64,000 bases of DNA from Deltaproteobacteria bacterium (GCA_020632665.1 JACKFC010000004.1:124001-188000); one strand, 5' to 3'; shown: positions 25,652-35,173, counted from the stretch's first letter. Notes: generated by a model from the sequence alone, not told the origin. Numbers and translations are program-made.

Positions 25652-27619
25652 CTACAGCCGGGGCAGGGCCTTGCCGTTCTGCACGCAGACCACGCCGTGA
25701 CCGGTGCTGTTCGGGTTGCCGCCGCGGCAATGGCAGCCCTTGAGCTGGCCGTAGTCGTGGTTGCTGAAGCTCAGGTAGCAGGCCTCGCTCGGCGAGGCGA
25801 TCCACGTGCAATCCGAATTCTGCGAGAGGTTGTTCCAGCCGGCACCGTTGCTGCTGTCGTAGAAGCCGGCCCAATTCTTCAGGCTGGTGTCCTTGCCCTG
25901 GGAGTCCCAGGCCGTATCGACCCAGTAGATCTTGTTCGGAGCCTTCGACTTTCCGCCGTAGGTTGCGTACTCGTTGGCGTTTGCGGGGTGCCAGCCGTTC
26001 GCGCACGCCGTCTCGAAGTTGCTGCGCAGGAAGTTGCCGTCGCACGCGACCATCTCGCCATTCCACTTGAAGTCCTCGGTGCCGTCGGCGCAACCGACCG
26101 GTGCGACCTCGGATTTGCAGGTCGAGCTGCAGCCGTCGTCGCTCTTGGTATTGCCGTCGTCGCATTCCTCGACCCCGGTCTGGACGATTTTGTCGCCGCA
26201 GACGGCCTTGGTGCAGGCGTTGGTGCATGCGTCGGTGTCGACGTTGTTGCCGTCGTCGCATTCCTCGTCGCCGCTGACGATCTCGTTGCCGCAGGCCTTC
26301 TCGAAGGGCAACGTGCGCCAATCCGCACCATCACAGACCACGAGCCGACCCTTGGTCGTCTGGAGGTAGGTGCTGCCTTGTTGCGCCGGTCCGCAGGCGG
26401 GGGCGACCGACGGCCAGGTCGGCAGCTGCAGGCCGGACGTCGCGATCAACGTCCCCGGCACGCTGACGGTGCCGGACGAGAGCACCTCGACCTGGATCGA
26501 CGCGGCCAGCAGCGCGCCGTCGATGCCCTTGCCGACGTCGCAGATCGCCGCGTTGCCGGGGGCCTGCGGGATGCAGAAGCCCGAGTCCAGGACCTTCAGC
26601 GTCCAGATGCCCTTGACCGACTTGCCGAGGTAGCCGGCGAGCGAGCCGCTCTTCTCCTTCGCGGGTGGCCAGGTCAGGTCGAGGGACTTCTCGTCGGTGC
26701 CGCCGCACGGGTCGCAGAGGGTGATGCCGATGGCTTTGTCGTCCGGGGGCAGCAGCACGACGCGGACCTTCGCCAGGTCGGAGTTGCTGATCTTCAGCGA
26801 GACCGAGAGCTTGTCCGCCTTGCCGGCTTCGGTGACGTCCAGCATCGCGACGGCCTCGGCGCCCGTGCTGTCCGGGATCGCGAGCGGCAGCCCGCTGGCG
26901 CTCACCGTCGTGGTGACGCGGTTGCTCAACAAGCCGCCGGTCAGCGCGCTCAACTCACCGCCGCCGGCGACCGGCGCGCAGACGACCTTGTTGTCCGCGC
27001 CGACGCCGACCACGGCCTCACCGCTCTTGCAGCTACCCGAGACGGTCGCGATCCCGGTGAGCTTGCTGCCGTCGCCGAGGAAGCTCTGCGCCGTCACCGT
27101 CTTGGCCGTCAGGTCACCGGAGAAGAGCGCGTTCTTCGCCTTGAGGCTCTGGCCGCCGAGATCGATGTCGCCGTCGAACGCCAGCGCCGCCACCGAGACG
27201 CAGCCGGTGCAGGCCAGCCCCTCGGCGATGCCGGCCCTGCGGGCATAGCCGACCGCGTGCAGCGGCACCCGTGGCAGCTCCGGCTCGGCGTCGACCTGCA
27301 CCCCGAGCAGCGTCGCATTGGCGAGGGCGGCGTCGGGGATCGCCGTGGCGGTGCCGAGACCGTGCACGAAGACGCCGCCCTTCACCGCGACCGCGCCGAT
27401 CGTCTCGCTCCACAGCGGATTGGCGTCGTTCTGCGTGGCGTAGAGTGCGAACGTGAGCTTGTAGTCGCCGTCGCTGACCGGCCCGCCGCCGGGTGTCCGC
27501 AGCACGCCCTCGAAGAGGACGGTCGTCGGGGCGGCGGTGGCCTGCAGCGCGACGATCGAGGCCAGCAGCGCGCAGGCGAGCGCGCAGCGAAAGAAGGAGG
27601 AACGGGCGGTGCGGCGCAT
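25652..27619 (-). CDS. Secreted P-domain / DUF4215 Cys-rich protein
   Basis: Exported protein of 655 aa with a Sec signal peptide (cleavage likely after ATAA, near residue 29). The first part (30-190) is typical of phage-tail-like or collar-type extracellular repeats (LFEGVLRTPGGGPVSDGDYKLTFALY). Residues about 225-385 resemble a proprotein-convertase P domain (KISNSDLAKVRVVLLPPD and GIWTLKVLDSGF). Two DUF4215 repeats follow (CGNEIVSGDEECDDGNNVDTDAC and a second). The C-terminal 150 residues are Cys- and Trp-rich, with a C-type-lectin-like look (CANGWHPANANEY). It is likely cell-surface or secreted. Ribosome site GGAG upstream of ATG 27619. Confidence 0.78.
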   Translation of the reverse strand: MRRTARSSFFRCALACALLASIVALQATAAPTTVLFEGVLRTPGGGPVSDGDYKLTFALYATQNDANPLWSETIGAVAVKGGVFVHGLGTATAIPDAALANATLLGVQVDAEPELPRVPLHAVGYARRAGIAEGLACTGCVSVAALAFDGDIDLGGQSLKAKNALFSGDLTAKTVTAQSFLGDGSKLTGIATVSGSCKSGEAVVGVGADNKVVCAPVAGGGELSALTGGLLSNRVTTTVSASGLPLAIPDSTGAEAVAMLDVTEAGKADKLSVSLKISNSDLAKVRVVLLPPDDKAIGITLCDPCGGTDEKSLDLTWPPAKEKSGSLAGYLGKSVKGIWTLKVLDSGFCIPQAPGNAAICDVGKGIDGALLAASIQVEVLSSGTVSVPGTLIATSGLQLPTWPSVAPACGPAQQGSTYLQTTKGRLVVCDGADWRTLPFEKACGNEIVSGDEECDDGNNVDTDACTNACTKAVCGDKIVQTGVEECDDGNTKSDDGCSSTCKSEVAPVGCADGTEDFKWNGEMVACDGNFLRSNFETACANGWHPANANEYATYGGKSKAPNKIYWVDTAWDSQGKDTSLKNWAGFYDSSNGAGWNNLSQNSDCTWIASPSEACYLSFSNHDYGQLKGCHCRGGNPNSTGHGVVCVQNGKALPRL

Positions 27620-27663
27620 GGCGTGACTCCGTCCGGGCGGAAGCGTCGCCCGACGATTGGAGC

Positions 27664-28071
27664 CTACGGGATTTGCTGCACACTCGCGAGGAAGCGTGCG
27701 TCGGAGGGGGCGAGCGGCAGGGCCCGGGCCTCGTTCGGGGTGAAGAAGCCGATCGCCGCGTGTTCGAGCGCCTGCGGTTCGCCGGTGATCTCCACCTCGA
27801 CGAAGAAGATCTCGTAGGGGCTGCCGGGGTCGCGATGTCGGCCCAGCGTCGCCCCGACGCGCCGCACCGCGACGCCCAGCTCCTCGTCGAGCTCACGCGC
27901 GATGGCCACCGCGTCGCTCTCGCCGGGTTCGACCTTGCCGCCGGGAAATTCCCACAGGCCGCCGTGCCGCTTCTCCGCAGGTCGCTGTGCCAAGAGCAGC
28001 GCTGGTCCGCGTCGCACGACCGCCGCGAGCACGCGGATCGTGCCGGGCGCCGTCGCTTCGTGTTCCGCCAT
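27664..28071 (-). CDS. NUDIX hydrolase, MutT (8-oxo-dGTP diphosphatase) type
   Basis: A 135-aa NUDIX protein with a complete Nudix box: GGKVEPGES, then REL and EELGV in the order G-x5-E-x7-REU-x-EE-x-GU. The flanking LLAQRPAEKRHGGLWEFPGG strongly resembles MutT, which removes oxidised dGTP from the nucleotide pool. It begins 5 nt after the stop of the metalloprotease gene, so it is cotranscribed with it, although the two products act in different compartments. Substrate by similarity only. Confidence 0.87.
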   Translation of the reverse strand: MAEHEATAPGTIRVLAAVVRRGPALLLAQRPAEKRHGGLWEFPGGKVEPGESDAVAIARELDEELGVAVRRVGATLGRHRDPGSPYEIFFVEVEITGEPQALEHAAIGFFTPNEARALPLAPSDARFLASVQQIP

Positions 28072-28076
28072 CGCGA

Positions 28077-31000
28077 TCAGAACCAGGCGAGCCCGAAGAC
28101 GTCGAAGATGCCGCGGGAGAGATCGAGGAAGGTCGTCGCGTCCTCCAGATCCCAGCGGGCGTAGACGTCGCTCGGGTTGGCGGCGTAGGCGTCGGCGGCC
28201 TTCTTGCCGGCCAGGACCATCTCGTAGCCAGCCGAGAACCAGCCCTCACGCGGCGATTTCCCGGCCTGGTAGACGTGGTTGCTGAGGGGGTTGACCAGCG
28301 TCGCGACGGTGGCCGACTCCGGCAGCGCCAGGGTCTCGCTGCCGCCGACCTTCCAGATCTGCAGCGTATCGTGGAACGACTGGTCCCAATTCGCGTTGAG
28401 CCAAGCCAGGCCGTAATACATCGCGTAGGGCCGCAGGGTGTACATGCCGGGCATCTCGATCGCCGGCCAGCTCGCGGTGAGCGCGGGGTCCCGGAACGGA
28501 TCCGGGCGCATCACGGTGCCGTCGGGGGCCAGCTTCCAGCCGACCACGTCGCTCCGACCGGCCGCCACACCGCCGAAGATCTGCGTGATCTCCTTCGGGA
28601 AGGCGAGGAAGGTGCCGAGGACGTAGTTGTTGAGCGGCTGCGCGGCGTCGACGCCGATGAAGAAGGTCGTCGGGTCGGCGAGGACTTCGAGCGCGGTGAC
28701 CTTGTCGTAGAAGGCGCCGGCATGGCGCAGACGCTCGTAGAAGGTATAGCCGGTGTCGGAGTCGTATTCGGTCCATTGGTAGCGGCCGACGCCGAAGGGG
28801 ATGACCAGATCGGCGCAGGTGCCGTCGCCGGTGCCGCAGCCCTGGGGCGTCTCGCAGACGTCGACGTCCGTCGCCGCGCCGACCCACTCGTAGTGGTTCT
28901 TCGTCGTGTTCAGGCAGTAATAGCCCGGCTCGGGGTTGCCCACCACGCTGGTCAGCCAGGCGATGCCACGGCGCACGGCCTCGATCGCGGTGAGGCCGCC
29001 CATCTCGTCCTCGTCCCAATTCTCCGAGGTGATGCCCGCGTCCGCCGCGCGCCAATCGGAGAGCCAGTACCAGAGCGCGCCCGGATTCCAGAAGTCGTCG
29101 GGATCGTAGGAGTCGAAGAGCCAGTGTTGGTATTGCGTGGCGACCGGATGCATGTAGCGGAACCAGGCGCGTCCGGCGTAGTCGTCGACGAAGAAGTCCA
29201 CCTTGTCGCGGCGGAAGGCGTCGAGGACGTAGTGGTCGCTCCAGCGCTGGATGCCGGAGCGGACGATCTCCCACGGGTCGGCGCCGTCGTCGTAGACGTG
29301 GCAGGTGCTGGTGCCCATCTCGTATTCATCCGAGCAGAAGCGATACGGCACCGGCCAATGGGTGCGCGCGCGTGGCGCTTCGTCGGTGCCGCCGACCGCG
29401 GTCATCTCGGCGATGACGTCCTCGACCGGGACCAACTTGCGGTCGTCGAGGTTTTCGACACCGCCGACCATCTTCGGGATCTGCGAGTAGTGGACGAAGC
29501 CGCGCGTGGCGTGGCCGATCACGGCCTCCGGATCGGCGAGGCTGGGGTCGCCGACGGCGAGGTAGCGCGCCTCTTCCCACAGCGCGCGGGTCATCCCGTG
29601 GGCCAGCAGTCCGGCCTTGGCCTTGTCGCCCCAGACCTCGACCAACTCGCCGTAGCCGAACGCGATCGCGGCGTAATCGTAGCGACCCAGGCCCTTCATG
29701 TCGGCGTGGAAGCGACCGGCGTACTCCATGATGCTGGAGTAGCGGTGATCGTCCATGCCGGCTTCGAGTTGGGCAGCGGTCGGCGTGTCGAGCGGCTTGC
29801 CGGTCTCGCCGCGCAGCTCCCAATAGCGGCCGTGCCAGTTCATCGCGTCGGTGCTGGCCTCGAAGTTGTGCCGCAGGCCGAGCGTGTGGCCGACCTCGTG
29901 CTCGGCAGTCGAGCGGAAGACCGCGGCGTAGATCTTGCTCCACGCCACCTCCGGATCGTCGCCCTCGAGCTCCTTCGCGATGCCGAGGACGGCGTCGTCG
30001 ACAAACGCCGCGTGGAGCATATTGTGCCGACGCAGCAGGCGCTCGCGGTCCATCGACGCCCAGCGGTTGGAGAGGCCGGCCCAACGACGCGGCGAGACGC
30101 GTCCGGCGTCCTCGGCGCTCAGCGGCGGCAGCGGCGCGCCCGGCGGGAGCGCGGCGATTTTGGCCTGTAGGTCGGGCGTTCCCCAGCCCAGGATCGCGTC
30201 GCGGGTGGCGAGGAAGGCCTCGATCGGGTGGTCCTTGCCGAGCCCGAGCCGGGCCGCGGCCCAATTGCCCTTGCCCTTGCCGCTCTTCTCGAGCTGGGTA
30301 CGCCGCGCCTGCTTGAAGGCCTTGTCGCTGAAGCGCGCGGCGAAGGCTTTGGCGGCTGCCCGGCGGGCATCGGCGTTCTGCTCGGTCGGGAACCACGCCT
30401 TGCCCCCACCCTGGCGCGGACCTCGACCGGCGGCGCCCGCAGCGCCCGCTCCACGACCGGCGGCCTTGGCCTTGTCGCCACCGGAGGCGCGCTTGCCTGC
30501 GCTGCCTCCACCGGCACCGGGGCCACGCGCGGCGCCGGCCGCGGCCTGCGCGGCGATATGGGTCTGACCCTTCAGGCTCGCGATGACCTCGTCCGCCGTC
30601 GCCCGGCCGAGGCCGTATTCCTCGGGATCGAGCTCGCCGCGGACCAAGCGGATCAAGTCGCGGCCGCTGGTGGCGAAGCGGCGCAGCGGCCCGCCGTACA
30701 TATGCGCGCCGGCGGCGACGACGCGACCGGTCACCGGATCGGCCCACGACGGACCATAGCCGAGCAGGCCGGCGCGGGTCGGTTCGTCGACCAAGGAGAT
30801 CAGCGAGTAGCGGAGGTCGCCGACGCGCTGGCCGCGATCGACCACGCTGCCGTCGGAGTCGAGGAGCTGCGTATTGTCGCGGAGCTCGAACATCCGCGGC
30901 ACGTCGGCGGGCGCCTTGCCTTGCCGCGCCGCGACGGTCTTGCGCAGGGCGTCGTCCCAGCCGTCGGCCACCGCCTGCGCCGCCGCACGCAGCACGCTCG

Positions 31001-32195
31001 GGAAGCCCGGCGTCAGGTAGTAGACGATCGGTTTGGGCGTGCGCTGCGCGTAGGGGAGCAGCTTGCCGTCGTCACCATGGTGGCGCTGCCAGATGTTGAA
31101 GCGGTTGATCATCTGCTGCCGCGCGCTGTCGACCTCGCCATTCTTGTCGTCGTAGCCGTAGCGCTCGGTGCGGAAGTAGCCGAATTTGTCGAACCAGGGC
31201 AGGCGCACGAGGTAGCCGTCCGGGTCGCGGTGAAGGCCGACGTGCTTGGCGACCTCGACCCCGTTCTCCTCGACCAGATCGCTCTTCTCCCAGACACGGA
31301 TCGCCTTGCCGTCGGCGTCGCGCGCGATGGCGTTGTCCGGGTAGGCGAGCGGGGCATAGTCGGTGTCCTCGACCGGGTCGACGCGGAGCAGCGCGGTGCG
31401 GACCTCGATCTCAGCGGCCTTGCAGTCCTCGTTGAGGAAGAACCAACACGCCGGGTACCGCTCCGGCCCCCAATAGGGGTCCCAGAAATCCCACGCCACC
31501 GGATTGGCCACGACCTTGGTGACGAAGTCGATATAGTCCGCGCTCTTGCGGTCGCGTTGCAGCTGCGGGTCGCGGGTCTCGCTCCAGCCGGCGGGCCCGC
31601 TCGCGTCCCGCCACGCCACGGTGAAGGCGTCGGGATCGCTGGGGTCGGTGACGATCGAGTCGGCCGAGGCCGCGTCGATGCCGTCGACCGTGAACATGAA
31701 CGAACTCGTGGCGTTCTGCGCCCAATTCACGCGGATATAGCGGCGCTCGTACCACGGCCGGTCGCTGTCGTTCTCGACCAGGACGTTGCTCTGCTCGCCG
31801 GTGGCCTCGTTGTAGGTCCGCTGCACGTCGAAATGCTTGACGATCGGCCAGACGGCGACCGGCGTCCCCTGCACGGTCTTGCCCGGGTTGCTGCGGTCGG
31901 CGTGGGCCAAGTCGGTGCCGGCGATGAAGTCGTAGGAGCGGTAGGCGACGAGTTGGTCTTCGCGGACCACGAATCGGACGCGCTCGAGCTCTTCGGTCTC
32001 ACCGACGAAGGTATAGCCGACATGGTAGGGCACATCGACGACCGTCCGGCTGAGGAAGAACTCGCCCTCGAAGACGCGCTTGTCCAGCGCTCCAGGCTGA
32101 ACACGGTCGATCAGGCCGAGATCTTGGGCACACGCTGGCAGCAGCAGGAGCAGCGCAAGCACGGCGGCGAGCGAACGCAGAGGTGTACGAGTCAT
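28077..32195 (-). CDS. Metzincin-type zinc metalloprotease lipoprotein (1372 aa)
   Basis: Very large exported protein. The signal peptide ends in lipobox LPAC (Cys22), and GGGAGG precedes ATG 32195. The zinc site HEVGHTLGLRHNF (HExxHxxGxxH, H766, E767, H770, H776) and a Met-turn-like SSIMEY about 45 residues later define a metzincin peptidase, as in the DUF5117/DUF4953 group. Before it lies a roughly 60-residue low-complexity Gly/Ala/Lys/Arg insert (about 565-625). The N-terminal 560 residues and the C-terminal 500 residues are otherwise globular and Trp/Tyr-rich. It probably processes or degrades extracellular protein; the substrate is unknown. The NUDIX gene follows after 5 nt. Confidence 0.82.
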   Translation of the reverse strand: MTRTPLRSLAAVLALLLLLPACAQDLGLIDRVQPGALDKRVFEGEFFLSRTVVDVPYHVGYTFVGETEELERVRFVVREDQLVAYRSYDFIAGTDLAHADRSNPGKTVQGTPVAVWPIVKHFDVQRTYNEATGEQSNVLVENDSDRPWYERRYIRVNWAQNATSSFMFTVDGIDAASADSIVTDPSDPDAFTVAWRDASGPAGWSETRDPQLQRDRKSADYIDFVTKVVANPVAWDFWDPYWGPERYPACWFFLNEDCKAAEIEVRTALLRVDPVEDTDYAPLAYPDNAIARDADGKAIRVWEKSDLVEENGVEVAKHVGLHRDPDGYLVRLPWFDKFGYFRTERYGYDDKNGEVDSARQQMINRFNIWQRHHGDDGKLLPYAQRTPKPIVYYLTPGFPSVLRAAAQAVADGWDDALRKTVAARQGKAPADVPRMFELRDNTQLLDSDGSVVDRGQRVGDLRYSLISLVDEPTRAGLLGYGPSWADPVTGRVVAAGAHMYGGPLRRFATSGRDLIRLVRGELDPEEYGLGRATADEVIASLKGQTHIAAQAAAGAARGPGAGGGSAGKRASGGDKAKAAGRGAGAAGAAGRGPRQGGGKAWFPTEQNADARRAAAKAFAARFSDKAFKQARRTQLEKSGKGKGNWAAARLGLGKDHPIEAFLATRDAILGWGTPDLQAKIAALPPGAPLPPLSAEDAGRVSPRRWAGLSNRWASMDRERLLRRHNMLHAAFVDDAVLGIAKELEGDDPEVAWSKIYAAVFRSTAEHEVGHTLGLRHNFEASTDAMNWHGRYWELRGETGKPLDTPTAAQLEAGMDDHRYSSIMEYAGRFHADMKGLGRYDYAAIAFGYGELVEVWGDKAKAGLLAHGMTRALWEEARYLAVGDPSLADPEAVIGHATRGFVHYSQIPKMVGGVENLDDRKLVPVEDVIAEMTAVGGTDEAPRARTHWPVPYRFCSDEYEMGTSTCHVYDDGADPWEIVRSGIQRWSDHYVLDAFRRDKVDFFVDDYAGRAWFRYMHPVATQYQHWLFDSYDPDDFWNPGALWYWLSDWRAADAGITSENWDEDEMGGLTAIEAVRRGIAWLTSVVGNPEPGYYCLNTTKNHYEWVGAATDVDVCETPQGCGTGDGTCADLVIPFGVGRYQWTEYDSDTGYTFYERLRHAGAFYDKVTALEVLADPTTFFIGVDAAQPLNNYVLGTFLAFPKEITQIFGGVAAGRSDVVGWKLAPDGTVMRPDPFRDPALTASWPAIEMPGMYTLRPYAMYYGLAWLNANWDQSFHDTLQIWKVGGSETLALPESATVATLVNPLSNHVYQAGKSPREGWFSAGYEMVLAGKKAADAYAANPSDVYARWDLEDATTFLDLSRGIFDVFGLAWF

Positions 32196-32309
32196 CTTCG
32201 TTGCCTCCCTGGCGCGAGGTCCAGGTCGTTGTCGGAAGGGCAAAAACTAGCACGCCGCGCCGGGGGCGAACATCCCCACGGCGCGGCGCGCACATCGCAC
32301 CGATGCAAC

Positions 32310-32759
32310 CTACCAATCGTCGTCGAAGTCGACTTCCTCGATGTCGTCGCCGCCGTCGTCGTCATCGTCCTCGTCTTCCTCGTCGTCGCCGGTGAACATC
32401 CGAATCAGGCGGGCCTCGTCGTCGTCCTCTTCCTCTTCGTCCTCTTCCTCTTCGTCGTCGACCTCGTCGTCGTCGTCGTCGTCGTCGTCGTCTTCCTCTT
32501 CCTCTTCCTCTTCCTCTTCTTCTTCCTCTTCGTCCTCTTCCTCGACGCGACGACGCTTGCGCTTGCGCACGGGCTCGTCATCGAAGTTCAACTCTTCGAC
32601 CTCGTCCTCGTCCTCTTCCTCGCCGTCGATATCGGGGAGGTCATCGTCCCATTCATCGTCCCAGCCGGCACGCAGCGGCAAGTCGACGTCGAAGCTCTCG
32701 TACGCGGGCGCGCTACGAGGCAATGGCGGCGGCGGGGCGAGGTTCGTGACGAGTTCCAT
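32310..32759 (-). CDS. Hyperacidic low-complexity protein (149 aa)
   Basis: Encodes 149 aa with a Pro-rich start (LAPPPPLPRSAPAYESFDVDLP) and one basic patch RKRKRRR. Long runs of Glu and Asp fill most of residues 76-149, including 13 consecutive Glu and 9 consecutive Asp. There is no signal peptide. The ATG at 32759 is preceded by AGGAG about 9 nt upstream, which supports translation. The opposite strand is also open but would be poly-Ser without a ribosome site. Possible roles (nucleic-acid mimic, ion or chaperone buffer) are guesses. It lies 114 nt upstream of the metalloprotease gene. Confidence 0.6.
   Translation of the reverse strand: MELVTNLAPPPPLPRSAPAYESFDVDLPLRAGWDDEWDDDLPDIDGEEEDEDEVEELNFDDEPVRKRKRRRVEEEDEEEEEEEEEEEEEDDDDDDDDDEVDDEEEEDEEEEDDDEARLIRMFTGDDEEDEDDDDDGGDDIEEVDFDDDW
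32464..32520. repeat. Triplet/hexamer microsatellite in the hyperacidic gene
   Basis: On the plus strand nine perfect TCG triplets (32464-32490) are followed by TCTTCCTC-type hexamers, at least four TTCCTC copies (32493-32516). On the coding strand these are GAC/GAG/GAA codons for Asp and Glu. Such tracts are prone to slippage in multiples of three. Confidence 0.85.
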
Positions 32760-33001
32760 GGGCGAGCTCCTGGTCGTTCGCCCATTGCCTCGGGCGTCCG
32801 TCTAGCGATCTGGCGCGGGGCCCCCCCTCGGGTCCACCACGGCCGCCATTTTGATCGGACCGAAGCGCGTGGCAAGTCCGCCGACGCGAATTGTCGACGG
32901 ACGCCGGCGCTGGCAGGCTCCGGCTGCGACGAACTGGCCGCCATGCAGGCGTCGGTTCGCCGTCTGGGCGCCGGGTTGCGGGCGCCCGAGGAGAGCGCGA
33001 G

Positions 33002-33592
33002 ATGGTACGATTGACGCGGATCTACACCCGCGGTGGCGACGACGGCACGACCTCGTTGGTCGGTGGCCGCCGGGTCCAGAAGGACCACATCCGGATCGAG
33101 TCCTACGGCACGGTCGACGAGCTCAACGCCACGCTCGGCATGGCGCGCGAACGCGCCGACGCCACCATCGTCGAGCAGGCGGTGCGCGAAGACGTGATCG
33201 CTTTGCTGACGACCTTGCAGAATCAGCTCTTCGATCTCGGCAGCGGCCTGGCCACGCCGACCGAAGATCGCTGGGAGGGCCAACCCGTGATCGACGACGT
33301 CGAGGTCACCTGGCTCGAAGGCCAGATCGATCGCCTCAACGCCCAGCTCACGCCGCTGCGATCGTTCGTTCTGCCCGGAGGTGGGCCGGTCGGCGCCGCG
33401 CTGCACCTCTCGCGCACGGTCTGCCGCCGCGCCGAGCGGGTGACGTTGGCGTTGGCGCGGGAAGAGGCGTTGCCGGGTGCGGAGCTGCGCTACCTCAACC
33501 GCCTCTCGGACCTGCTCTTCGTCCTCGGGCGCTGGGTGGCGATGAAGACCGGCGAGCCCGAGCCGCTGTGGCAGGCCCGCCCACGCACCTGA
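33002..33592 (+). CDS. Cob(I)alamin adenosyltransferase, PduO/MMAB type
   Basis: A 196-aa ATP:cob(I)alamin adenosyltransferase that makes adenosylcobalamin. Diagnostic motifs are the N-terminal TRIYTRGGDDGTTSLVGG ATP loop, SYGTVDELNATLGMA, LFDLGSGLATP, and the helix ending RTVCRRAERVTLAL, followed by LNRLSDLLFVLGRW. The ATG at 33002 follows GAGGAG by 9 nt; the open frame upstream is not conserved-like. It stands alone between the hyperacidic and Cys-rich genes. I see no cobalamin riboswitch in the 242 nt upstream. Adenosylcobalamin would be needed, for example, for methylmalonyl-CoA mutase elsewhere in the genome. Confidence 0.93.
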   Translation: MVRLTRIYTRGGDDGTTSLVGGRRVQKDHIRIESYGTVDELNATLGMARERADATIVEQAVREDVIALLTTLQNQLFDLGSGLATPTEDRWEGQPVIDDVEVTWLEGQIDRLNAQLTPLRSFVLPGGGPVGAALHLSRTVCRRAERVTLALAREEALPGAELRYLNRLSDLLFVLGRWVAMKTGEPEPLWQARPRT

Positions 33593-33610
33593 TCGCCGCG
33601 CAGATGCAGG

Positions 33611-35173
33611 CTACGGTTTGCTGCAGGTCTTGTTCGGCGGCGCGGCGCCCGAGACGCAGGCCATCTGCACCGGGCAATCGTAGTCGACGCTGCAGATGCG
33701 CTCGCAGAAGGCGAGGCCGGAATTGACGCAGATCGTGCCGAATGGGCAGGCCGGCTTGCCGATCCCGCATGGGAGCTGACAGAAGCCCGCGGTCTTGCCG
33801 GCGTTGGTGAAGCAATAGCCGCCGGAGTTGCACTCGTCGCTGCTGGTGCAGTTGGCGCCGGCGCTGCCAGCCGGTCGCGGCGCGCAGGCGTAGGAGGCGG
33901 TCGCGGCCCCACCCGGCGGCGCGATCGGCGTGCCGTAGACGCATTCGGTCCCCGGGATCTTGCAGGTATCGGCGTCGCCTGGGCCCTGGCAGGTCGCGGC
34001 ACACGAGCCCGAGAGCGCGTCGCCGTCGCTGACGCAGACCGAGCCGGTGGGGCAGCCGAGGTCTTTGCCGCACGGCTGGGTGCAGACGCCCTTCTCCTTT
34101 TCCTTCGCCAGATCGCACGGACCCGAGGCGCCACATTGGGCGTCGGTCAGGCAGGGCGCGCCGCCGGTCTGGCACGTGCCCTTGGCGACGATCGTGCACT
34201 TGCCCGATTGGCAGTCGAGGTCGGCGAGGCATTCGGCGCCGACCGGTGCCGCCTTGTCGCTGTCGAGGCAGACCTGCACGGTCTGCTTGCCGAGGTCGGT
34301 CCGGGTGACGCATTTGCGCACCAGCCCGCCGCCGACCTGGCACTCCGAGTCCGCCGTGCAGGTCTTCAGGCAGAGCGGTTTGCCCTCGCGCAGCACACAG
34401 GCCGTCCCGGCTTCGCAGGCGTCGCCCTTGCCGCAGCCGACGCGGGCGCAATATCCGCCGGCGATATCGGTGATGCAGGTCGACTCGCCGCTGCAGTCCA
34501 GCGGAAGCTTGCAGGTCGTGCCGGGAGCCTGCTTGCCGCCGGGCAGGCAGAGCTGCGCATCGAGGCCGCCCCAGGTCGAGGTCAGGCGCTTGCAGGCGTA
34601 GCCATCGCCAGTGCGGCACTCGCTGTTGAGCTCGCAGCCCGCGATGCAGAGTTGGCTCTTCTCGTCGCTGCCCCAGCAGACCGAGGAGCCGGGGCAGGGC
34701 ACGCCGCCGACGCTGCAGCCCGGGACGGTGCAATAGCCACCGGGCCAGGAGAAGCATTCGAGGCCGGGCAGGCAATCGAGTCCGTCGGCACATTTGGCGC
34801 CGATCGGGTTCTTGCTGCCACCGCCGGTATCGGGCTTGCCGGCATCGGGCTTGCCGGCGTCGACCGTGCCGGTATCCGGTGGATTCGCGGTATCGGGGAC
34901 GTCGGCCTGCGCGTCGGCCGCACCGCCGATATCCGCACTCGCGTCGGTGACGCCGGTATCGGCCGTCGCGGTGTCGGGCTGGCCGCCGCCGGTGTCGGCC
35001 TGCGCCGTGTCCTGACCGCCGCCGCCGGTCTTCTCCGGGTAGCAGTAGACGCCCTCGGCGTAGTAGCCGGGCGGGCAGAGGACCTCTTTGTCTCCGCCAC
35101 AGGCCGAGGCCCAGCCGACGACGAACAAGCAGGTCAGGGCGAGCGTGCAGCGGGTGCGGGCGAGCTTTGTCAT
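33611..35173 (-). CDS. Cys-rich repeat lipoprotein
   Basis: Lipoprotein of 520 aa (lipobox ASAC, Cys25). A Thr/Asp/Ala/Pro-rich spacer (about 50-120) carries repeated DTG and PDTG elements. About nine repeats follow with the pattern C-x4-5-C-x-(S/T/P)-G-x-C and C-x-x-x-C-x(4-6)-C, as in Dickkopf-N-like or EB-like modules common in Myxococcota surface proteins (for example ECLADLDCQSGKC). A GGAGG ribosome site precedes ATG 35173. It is likely surface attached; no enzymatic function is visible. The gene ends 18 nt from the convergent adenosyltransferase. Confidence 0.8.
   Translation of the reverse strand: MTKLARTRCTLALTCLFVVGWASACGGDKEVLCPPGYYAEGVYCYPEKTGGGGQDTAQADTGGGQPDTATADTGVTDASADIGGAADAQADVPDTANPPDTGTVDAGKPDAGKPDTGGGSKNPIGAKCADGLDCLPGLECFSWPGGYCTVPGCSVGGVPCPGSSVCWGSDEKSQLCIAGCELNSECRTGDGYACKRLTSTWGGLDAQLCLPGGKQAPGTTCKLPLDCSGESTCITDIAGGYCARVGCGKGDACEAGTACVLREGKPLCLKTCTADSECQVGGGLVRKCVTRTDLGKQTVQVCLDSDKAAPVGAECLADLDCQSGKCTIVAKGTCQTGGAPCLTDAQCGASGPCDLAKEKEKGVCTQPCGKDLGCPTGSVCVSDGDALSGSCAATCQGPGDADTCKIPGTECVYGTPIAPPGGAATASYACAPRPAGSAGANCTSSDECNSGGYCFTNAGKTAGFCQLPCGIGKPACPFGTICVNSGLAFCERICSVDYDCPVQMACVSGAAPPNKTCSKP

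Noticed and set aside
32341..32805. Plus-strand poly-Ser reading frame opposite the hyperacidic gene
   Set aside because: It is the reverse image of the GAC/GAG repeats, has no ribosome site and no globular part; the minus-strand frame has AGGAG and a sensible N-terminus.
32760..33001. Cobalamin riboswitch before the cobalamin adenosyltransferase gene
   Set aside because: No B12-box (GCCACTG-like) or the expected multi-stem layout could be found in the 242 nt.
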